DNA of 64,000 bases from Megascapheus bottae. Its lineage: Eukaryota; Chordata; Mammalia; Rodentia; Geomyidae. Made by a program: the position numbers and the translations under genes. The stretch is taken from assembly GCA_024803745.1 (NCBI GenBank), contig JANJXV010000024.1, positions 15,447,927 through 15,511,926 on the forward strand, in the 5' to 3' direction. The first letter of the stretch is position 1. Each line of letters begins with the position of its first letter. Shown piece by piece: positions 56,936-64,000 of the stretch. The notes beneath the pieces are model-generated. The model saw only the letters and a list, made by a program, of their open reading frames with translations. It had not been told where the DNA came from and made no database searches.

Positions 56936-58077
56936 ATACAGACCATATGGAACCCTTATCTCAGAAAGCAGGACTTGAGTATGGCAAGATAAATGAATGA
57001 TATTGCCAAGAAAGAGTTAATACTTCAATCCTAAGAGCAAGAACTTGGGCTCTACATTGAACAAGCTCTCAGTTGGAGATGGTAGCCTTGTTTTTTGTTG
57101 TTGTTGTTTGTTTGGTTGGTTCTTTTTTTGTCCAACATTTTTGTAGATTTGAGTTGTTCTGGGCTGTTGATGCATGAACAGATTGTGAAAATGATGTCTC
57201 CAATTTTTTGGACTTGGACTTGCAATGGAAAGTTTTATCTGAGCTCCTTAGTTGGAGAAGTAGGAGGATCATGCGTAGGACTCAAGCTTCCGGGGGCAAA
57301 GAGCTATTGCACAGATGGAAATTTCACAGAGTGCACATTACAACTCACTTCAGCATTTAGAAGATTTCCTTTCTTGCTGAAATTCATTCTACCCTTTGAG
57401 AAATAACAAAGGAACTTGTGCCATATGCCTAAAATATCACTAAATCCTCCAGTACTTTCCCAAAACATTTAAACTACTATTCCTTCTCAGTTCTATATTT
57501 CACACCACATTCATTCATAGGTACTTTAGATGATGTTTTAAAAGAACTGAGATTTGTGAAAGTTATCTCAGGTGAAAACAGGGAAGGAGGAGGAATGACA
57601 AGATTTAGAATAGAATGTACAAATTTTATTCTTTCTTGTTCAGAATTTCTCTGGTGCTCCCCAACACAAAATATCCTTCTGTTTTAAACTCCAGTGTCAC
57701 CAGGACAATTAAGGGTACCTGGAAAGAATATCATGGCCAAGGTTGAACCACCAAGCAATAAAGGGGAAATCTATTATATAAAAAATCAAGAGTTTAGATT
57801 CCTCTTGTGTGTCCATTACCACACTGTCCTTGTCCCTTCCCTTTTCCAAATGGGTTGCCATTTACCCATCTTTCATATTCCAAGCTGATCTTTCTTTGCC
57901 TGGGAGCATTTTCTGGGGCCTGAAAAATCAGCAGGCTCTCCCAATGTCAGAAGCAGGGGAAGAGCCTCTAGCTCGAACTAATTGGAGCTGGTATGGATAT
58001 GTCCCCACCCCATTACCCTTCAGGGACAATAAATCTGAGCCTTGTCTTTTACACTAGCTTAGAATTATTTGTTTGTT
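56936..58077. other. Intergenic, no clear feature; possible LTR-like patch
   Basis: A 103-codon plus frame (57095-57406) opposes a 67-codon frame and shows no known motif. At about 57690-58050 the sequence ends GGACAATAAATCTGAGCCTT, which resembles an LTR polyadenylation region, but I cannot place it in a family. Confidence 0.4.
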
Positions 58078-58278
58078 TGTGTTTGGTCAATCCTGGGTCT
58101 TGAACTCAGGACCTGGACAGTGTCCCTGAGCTTCCTTTTGCTCAGAGCTAGCACTCTGCCACTTGAACCACAGCGCCACTTCTGGCCTTTTCTGTTTATG
58201 TGATACTGAGGAATCGAACGCATAGCTTCATGCATACTAGGTAAGCACTCTACCACTAATCCACAGTCCCAGACACTA
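58078..58278 (-). mobile_element. ID-type dimeric SINE
   Basis: Minus copy, TGTGTTTGGTCAATCCTGGG to TAATCCACAGTCCCAGAC. Confidence 0.87.
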
Positions 58279-59024
58279 GTTTAGGATTCTATGACAGAGT
58301 GAGACAAGATGACTGCAGTCATTATCTCCTTCCTGGCAATGTCTCTGAGGCTTCTCTCCCCTCCTCCCCCAAAAATGTCCCTGGGGGTCTCCATCCAGGT
58401 GAATCATTCACACTTCAGTCCATAGCTAGGACCTGTTTTGGAAAATTCAAGCCAAGATATAAGGGACCAATTTTCATGCACATCTTGGAATTTGTGCCAG
58501 GCAGGGATTGGTGACTAATTCACACATCCAAAGATAAAACTCTCCTGAGAGACTTTCCTGGTGCTGAAGCAAAAACCAGGGGAGCACTGTGGATGATTTC
58601 TATGCTAAAGAATAAACCTAATTTGGTTACGTGATAGATGGTCCACTTGATATATTTGCTGGGTTGGATTAATCAAGGTTTTCCTTGCAGTTTTTGTGTT
58701 TATATACATAACTGAGATCATCCTATGAATTTCCTTTTTCTCTTAAGATTGGTGTCAGGTATGGTAGCCTTATTAATTCAAGTGTATTTCCTCTTTTGCC
58801 AACCTCTGAACATTTATGATAGACTATGTATTAAATATACATATATAAACATGCATACATACACTGTATCAATGTGATAATTTGACAAGCATACACTATA
58901 AAATGATTAGTGGAGTCAAGCAAATCAGCATGGCCACAGAGCTACTTTTTTTTGAAGGGGGGTGATGGATCATAGTCCAGGCAGACCCTGGACAAAAGCA
59001 AGATCCTTTGTCAAAAATAATCAG

Positions 59025-59110
59025 AGCCAAAAGAGTGAGCAGTGGGTTTCAATTTGTAGAGTGGCTGCCTAGCAAGTGCAAAGCCTTGAGTTCAAGCATC
59101 AAAAGCAAGC
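59025..59110 (+). mobile_element. ID-like monomer
   Basis: TGGGTTTCAATTTGTAGAGT, TGCCTAGCAAGTGCAAAGCC and TTGAGTTCAAGCATC resemble a single ID unit with an A-rich tail; a worn B1 piece precedes it. Confidence 0.65.
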
Positions 59111-59394
59111 AAACAAAAACAACATAGCCTACTCTTAGTAAATTTAACTATACAAATATAATATAGTATTAGCCATAGCCCTCATGTTGCATATTAGATC
59201 CCTAGGCTTATTTTCCCACATAATTGAAACTTTGTGCCCTTTGATTCCTACTTCTATATTTCATAAGAGGAAAATGTTAATCAGGGATTCAATTCAATTT
59301 ATTCGGTGCTTCTAGGACCATCCTGAGTTTTTAATGCTCTTTTCCTGTTAGCATTTTTTCAGAATGCTATTTTATTAATTGCTAGCCCTTTCTC

Positions 59395-59880
59395 TACTTT
59401 TAAAAATTGAAATCTAATTTACATAAAATTCAACCTTTTGAAGAATGCAATTTAGTGGCATTTCAGGCTATTCCTAAGACTGTTCAACCATTACCATTAT
59501 TCATGACGCACCACAGGCCTCTATTATCATCATTGCTCCTCACTTCTCAACACTCTCCACCCCAATCCTGGCCACCAGGGTTGGTGGACTGGTCTGCTCT
59601 GGACATTCAATGTATGTGGACCCATATAGTATGTGGCCTTTTGTATTCGATTTCACATCATGTTTTCAAAATTCACCCTGATGTGGCACGGAGCAGCATT
59701 CTTTATAGCTCCTGAATGTATTTCATTGGTTAGGTGTTTGCTCCTCAGTTGATGAACACTAAGGATGTTTACATGCTTTGGTTCTCCAGTAATATACCTA
59801 GGTATAGAATTGCTGGGTTGTATTGTAACCCCATGTTCACTCCTGGAAGAAACTTGCTAGGCATTTTCCAGTGCAGCTTA
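59395..59880 (-). repeat. Ancient L1 relic, antisense
   Basis: ATTGAAATCTAATTTACATA, TTGAAGAATGCAATTTAGTG and TACCTAGGTATAGAATTGCT (complement of the PAIPLLG region of ORF2) fix both identity and orientation. Confidence 0.8.
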
Positions 59881-59939
59881 GGTAGTCTTTTACTTGTATT
59901 TATTAATTAATTTACTTATCTATTTATTTAGATTTACTT

Positions 59940-60178
59940 TTTTTGATCAGTTGTGGGACTTGAACTCTGGGACTGAACGCTGTCTCTGAGCAATTCAGCT
60001 CGAGGAACTACCCTCGAGCTCTATCACTTGAACCACAGCACCACTTCCGATTTTCTGGTAGTTAATTGGAGATAGAAGTCTCATGGACTTTAGTGCCCAG
60101 GCTTTGAACTGCAACCCTCAGATCTCAGTCTCCTGAATAGCTAGGATTACAGGTGTAAGCCATCAGCACCTGGCTTAC
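59940..60178 (-). mobile_element. B1-dID-type SINE
   Basis: Minus copy, TGATCAGTTGTGGGACTTGA to TACAGGTGTAAGCCATCAGC. It contains a short internal duplication around CTCGAGGAACTACCCTCGAG. Confidence 0.85.
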
Positions 60179-60663
60179 TTTTTATTTTCTTTTAAAGCAC
60201 TGTCCATTCTTTCTAATTTTCAAATACATTGTCACAGTATTGTTGGGAACATCTTATCTACTTCTGTGGGAACTGTAATTAAGTCCCTCTTCCTTCCCTC
60301 ACTTCCCACCCCCATTTTCATTCTTGTTTATTTGTACTCCTTTCCATATTTATCTTTTTCCAATGTTCTCAATAAAGCTTGTTGGGTTTATTAGTTTTGA
60401 AAATCAAGTTTTGTCTGTATGGACATTCTATTTCATGATGTGTTATTGTTGTTTCTTTATATACTTCTATACTAATTTTCTTCTACTCTACTTGAGTTTA
60501 TTTTGCTTAACTTTCCTAACTTAAAGTTACCTCAAGTTAATTTCCTGGTTCAATTACTTAAATTTCTAATCTGATTCTTTAAAAAAATTAATTGTATCGT
60601 ATTGTTGCTGTAACGTATAGAGGGGTTGCAGTTACATTTGTCAGGTAATGGGAGCATTACTTC

Positions 60664-60860
60664 TTTTTTTTTTTTTTGCCAGTCCTGGGCTTGAGCACAG
60701 GGCCTAGCACTGTTCTTGGACTTTCTCAAGGCTAGATCTCTACTACTTGAGCCTCAGCACCACTTCTGGCTTTTTTCTGTGTATGTGGTACTGAGGAATC
60801 GAACCCAGGGCTTCATGCTTGCTAGGCAAGCACTTTGTCACTAGGCCAAACTCCCAGCCT
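60664..60860 (-). mobile_element. ID-type dimeric SINE
   Basis: Minus copy with poly(T) start, TTTTGCCAGTCCTGGGCTTG to AAACTCCCAGCC. Confidence 0.92.
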
Positions 60861-61059
60861 GTGATTATTTTTTAAGGTTATAAATTTCTTTTTATGCTGT
60901 GTTTGAATTATATCCAAGAGTTCAAGTTATCCAATTGAAATGTATCTTCTAGTCTCTCTTCGGCTGTCCTATTGATTACTTAGAAGTATGATGTATAGAA
61001 ATGTGTTTCTTAATTTTCCAGTACATAAGGACCTTTTTTCTATGATACTTTTTTAATTA

Positions 61060-61235
61060 ATTTTTTTGCCAGTCCTAGGCCTGAGCTCTGTCCTTGGACT
61101 TTCTCAAGGCTACAACTCTACCACTTGAGCCTCAGCACCAGCTTTTTTTTCGATGTATGTGGTACCGAGGAATCGAACCCGGGTCTTCATGCATGCTAGA
61201 CAAGCACTGTACCAGTAGGCCAAACTCCTGGCCCT
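61060..61235 (-). mobile_element. ID-type dimeric SINE with TSD
   Basis: Minus copy; the flanks TTTTTAATTAATTTTT (before) and TTTTAATTAATTTTT (after) are the target duplication. A small internal deletion removes part of the second half. Confidence 0.92.
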
Positions 61236-61249
61236 TTTAATTAATTTTT

Positions 61250-61348
61250 GTTGTGTTTTGAGACAGGGTCTTGCTAGATAGCCAAAATTACCCTCCAACT
61301 AGAGATTCTCTTGTCCCAGCCTCCTGGGCATATCATCATGTCCAGCTA
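61250..61348 (-). mobile_element. B1 monomer
   Basis: GTTTTGAGACAGGGTCTTGC to TCATCATGTCCAGCT. Confidence 0.82.
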
Positions 61349-61511
61349 TAATGAATTTGTTAAGTAATTGATTTTCAGAGTAAGAATCTGTTGTAGAGAA
61401 AACATTGGGGAGTATCTGACAAATCATTCTTCTATTTTCCAGTTTCTTTTCATATCTAGTAATTTTTAATCAGATGCTGGCATTATATATTTTTCTTGCT
61501 AGATGCTAGGT

Positions 61512-61567
61512 ATTATATATATATACAGACAGATACAGATATGTAGATATAGAGATATAGATATATA
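61512..61567. repeat. (TA)n / (GATA)-like microsatellite
   Basis: ATTATATATATATACAGACA and AGATATAGAGATATAGATAT; forms the tail of the SINE to its right. Confidence 0.88.
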
Positions 61568-61797
61568 ATGCCAGCGCTGGAGCTTGAACTCAGAGCCTTG
61601 GCATTGCTCCTCAGCCTTTAGGATGAAGACTGGTACTCTATCCCCTTGAGCCACAGCTCTACTTCTGACTTTGTGGTGTTTAATTGGAGATAAAATCTCC
61701 TGGATTTGTCTGTCTGGGCTAACTTCAAACCTCAATTCTCAGATCTCAGCTTTGTGAATAACTAAGGTTATAGATGTGAACCATTGGCACCCTGTCT
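61568..61797 (-). mobile_element. B1-dID-type SINE
   Basis: Minus copy, ATGCCAGCGCTGGAGCTTGA to GTGAACCATTGGCACCCTG. Confidence 0.83.
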
Positions 61798-63419
61798 GTA
61801 TTTCTGTAAATATTTCTTGAGCTTTTTCTCTGGGATATAATTAAAGAACATGGGAACTGTCTGATCATTTTTGCTCTTGCTTTGCATTTTGTTAGGTAAG
61901 ACCAGAGCAGGATTCAGTCTAGTACTACTTCTTCCTCACAGATGAAGCAAGGTCTTCATAAGTTCTCCATCTAGTTATCTGTAAACTGTCCAACTTCAGG
62001 ATAGAGGTACGAACTAGTTCCACTCCCATAGGAGAGTTTGCATTATTTTATGGCATCTTTTCAAATGGTTCTTTCTCTAACAATTTCTGTACGCAGATGT
62101 GTGATTCAAATTGTGTTGAATCTGTCAGTACCCTCTGGGGACACCCAGAGCTCTCAGGCTTCAACTCTTTCCAGCACAATTCTTGTCCTACAAACTCTAA
62201 CTACCTTTGCTGCCTCATTTCATTCATGCCGTCATTGACTCTGCTAATGTTCTCCCTTCCTCCCTAGCAACCTAGGAGCTCTTGAGATGCATCTGGCTCA
62301 TTTGTTTACTCGTTTTTTGATGTCCAGTGATGTGAAAGCAAAATTGTTTCAGACATTTTGATTGTTTACTCCAGATGAAGAATATCTCTGACCTATGTTA
62401 TTCCATCTTAGTTAGAAGCGAAAGTTCTGCCCTTTTGTTTTTATATATTTTTGTAAATAATCCATATCTGAATCTCTAAAAGCTAGCTTCTTTGTGTTTG
62501 GGTTGGAAGCATTTGTCCTTTTTATTAAGCAATTACAGATCCATTTCAGGTTCATATCAGCCATCTCATCTTTTTAGTCTTCATCTCTGTTCTGGTTCTT
62601 TCCTTTTCCTCATTTATTCCCTTTGCATTTATTTAAACTGGTTACCTTTTGGTTTTCTTATGTTTTCCCTCTAAACTAGTTTGGATAGAAAGCAAGTTAG
62701 ATGAAACCGACATCACTATCAACAAGATCTGGGGTTAGAATTTGCTTAAAATCATCACAACAGGCCTCTGTAAAGAGACTATAAGAACCAAAAGCATGCA
62801 GCACAGGTACCAAGTAAAATATGGGTTAGTAATAGGAGAGAAGGTCACAAGAAAAAGAGAACACCGTTTTGTTTCAGCAAACATTCTGGAGGAGAGGTAA
62901 AATGACAATTGTAGTTGTAGTTTTCATTACGTGTACATGCCTCACAGGCATGAAACCAGCCACGAATTCCTCCAGAAGGTTCAGGATAATGTGAGATGTG
63001 TGTATAAAAACCCAAGGTATCTGCTCCTTGCTCTTTCCCTAAATTAACCATGTGTTCCTCGGCAGCAACAACAATCACAGAAATGGCAGAAGAGCCAATA
63101 GTTAATTCTGTGATGTGCAATGCAGTTTGATGTGGTTGTTCATTGAACCCTCCCAACAATCTTTTGACCTGAGTATCATGACCTGTACCACTCAGCTATA
63201 CCCACATACTGAGGGAGCTAGTAATTCAGTCACCAGTCCTTCAGACTCCAGCCAGCTTCATACAGATGCTCTCTTGTATCCTGTCAGATACCTCTCTCTG
63301 GCTTTGTGCCCCTGTGGATGCTTCAGCATCTCATGCTGCAGGGAATGCTCTGAGCATGTCATTTGAATAGATGGACTCAAGACTTGGAAGAATCCTTAGC
63401 TAGCTCTCTGACCCACAGA
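61798..63419. other. Intergenic, no recognised feature
   Basis: About 1.6 kb. A 104-codon minus frame (62845-63159) has no motif I know and low support. Part of the right side may belong to the ERVL remnant that follows. Confidence 0.45.
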
Positions 63420-63890
63420 CAGATTTAATGCTAGGAAATAATCACGCAGAAGCTGGGTGCATGCCCTCCTTCCCCACTCCTCTGGTCAAGATAATAAAGC
63501 AATCGTGCAGAGATTAATGCTCACATCAAAGACTAAAAAGATGGTGGGGTCATGGTCTCGATAATTATTCCATTGAACTTATCTGTCTGGATGCTGCAAA
63601 CAGTAACACCAGAAGATAGATGGTAATACATGGTGATCATAAACACAATCAGGTGGTAGCCTCAAAAGCAGCTGCTATGCCAGCTGTCCAGTCTTCACTA
63701 AAGCCTCTAGCCCCTGGTCCAGCTATTGATCTGGCAAATGTCTATATCCCTGGCCAGGCCAATATGTGGAAGATCAGAATCTGTTTGAGTTTGTAGGAGG
63801 GAAACAGAAATGTGTGCATTGTCGTGCTGTGGGATGACTTTGGCTTTCTTGTTCCTTACCCCAGTACAATCTGCAGAGATCACATCTTCC
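63420..63890 (+). pseudogene. Decayed ERVL-type pol (reverse transcriptase) fragment
   Basis: Broken frames carry short stretches in the order expected for the reverse transcriptase part of an ERVL pol, including NQVVA, KAAAMPAVQSSLK and PAIDLANVYIP, and a later piece around the CTGCAGAGATCA region. Stop codons and frame changes interrupt it, and key catalytic parts are not visible. It is an old endogenous copy with no coding capacity. The 3' side is cut by a SINE at about 63893. Confidence 0.65.
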
Positions 63891-63892
63891 CT

Positions 63893-64000
63893 TTTCCCCC
63901 ATTAGTGGGGCTTAAATTCAAGGCCTGGGTGCTGTCCTTCAGCTTTTACACTCAAGGCTGGCACTATCACTAGAGCCACAGCTCTACTTCTGAATTTGTT
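63893..64000 (-). mobile_element. B1-dID-type SINE, cut by window end
   Basis: Minus copy starting GTGGGGCTTAAATTCAAGGC and still inside the ID-like half at 64000. Confidence 0.8.

Noticed and set aside
62845..63159. 104-codon minus frame as a novel gene
   Set aside because: No domain, no splice or promoter context, and similar lengths arise by chance elsewhere in the window.
20720..64000. First exon of EXOC4, the expected neighbour
   Set aside because: No second CpG island and no sequence resembling its conserved N terminus on the plus strand; it probably lies beyond the window.
1..64000. CRISPR arrays, operons or other prokaryote-type systems
   Set aside because: The regularly repeated sequences are SINEs and microsatellites of a mammalian genome, and no bacterial-type gene density is present.

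Overview
The window is mammalian nuclear DNA, almost certainly from a rodent. It is dense in SINEs of two dimeric kinds. One has a tRNA/ID-like head followed by a second ID-like half. The other has a 7SL/B1-like head joined to the same ID-like half (B1-dID architecture). Rodent-type L1 fragments, B1 monomers, MIR/L2 relics, an MLT1-like LTR and a Tigger-like relic also occur. The ID-like dimers resemble those described from Geomyoidea (kangaroo rats, pocket mice, gophers) and relatives. I infer that lineage only from this resemblance.

One protein-coding gene is supported: CHCHD3 (MICOS subunit MIC19), on the minus strand. Exon 1 with the start codon lies at 20210-20290 in a CpG island. Exon 2 lies at 11457-11544 and is too short to stand out as an ORF. 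Both have consensus splice sites and phases that join correctly. Intron 1 (11545-20209) is complete; intron 2 runs from 11456 off the left edge. The remaining exons, including the C-terminal CHCH domain, are outside the window. The promoter region (about 20291-20720) has no TATA box but carries an E-box, an inverted CCAAT box, ETS-type sites and two elements that look like ZNF143/STAF sites.

From about 20.7 kb to 64 kb I see no functional gene. In other mammals the neighbour upstream of CHCHD3 is EXOC4, so this is probably the CHCHD3-EXOC4 intergenic interval. It holds a 5'-inverted L1 (38974-41249) with an unidentified polyadenylated retrocopy inserted against its tail at the same target (41266-41520). 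It also holds a truncated L1 flanked by an unusually long direct duplication of about 240 bp (47305-48423), two very short L1 3' ends with clean target duplications, a candidate solo LTR (27.46-28.13 kb), an MLT1-like LTR (53.1-53.6 kb), a Tigger-like DNA transposon relic (56.5-56.9 kb) and a decayed ERVL-type pol fragment at the right end (63.4-63.9 kb). Large microsatellite or purine tracts lie at 1.12, 3.35, 10.04, 32.9, 42.24 and 50.2 kb.

I found no novel gene system. The points of interest are retrotransposition structures and the architecture of the CHCHD3 promoter. Boundaries of repeats are read by eye and are approximate unless a target-site duplication is given.
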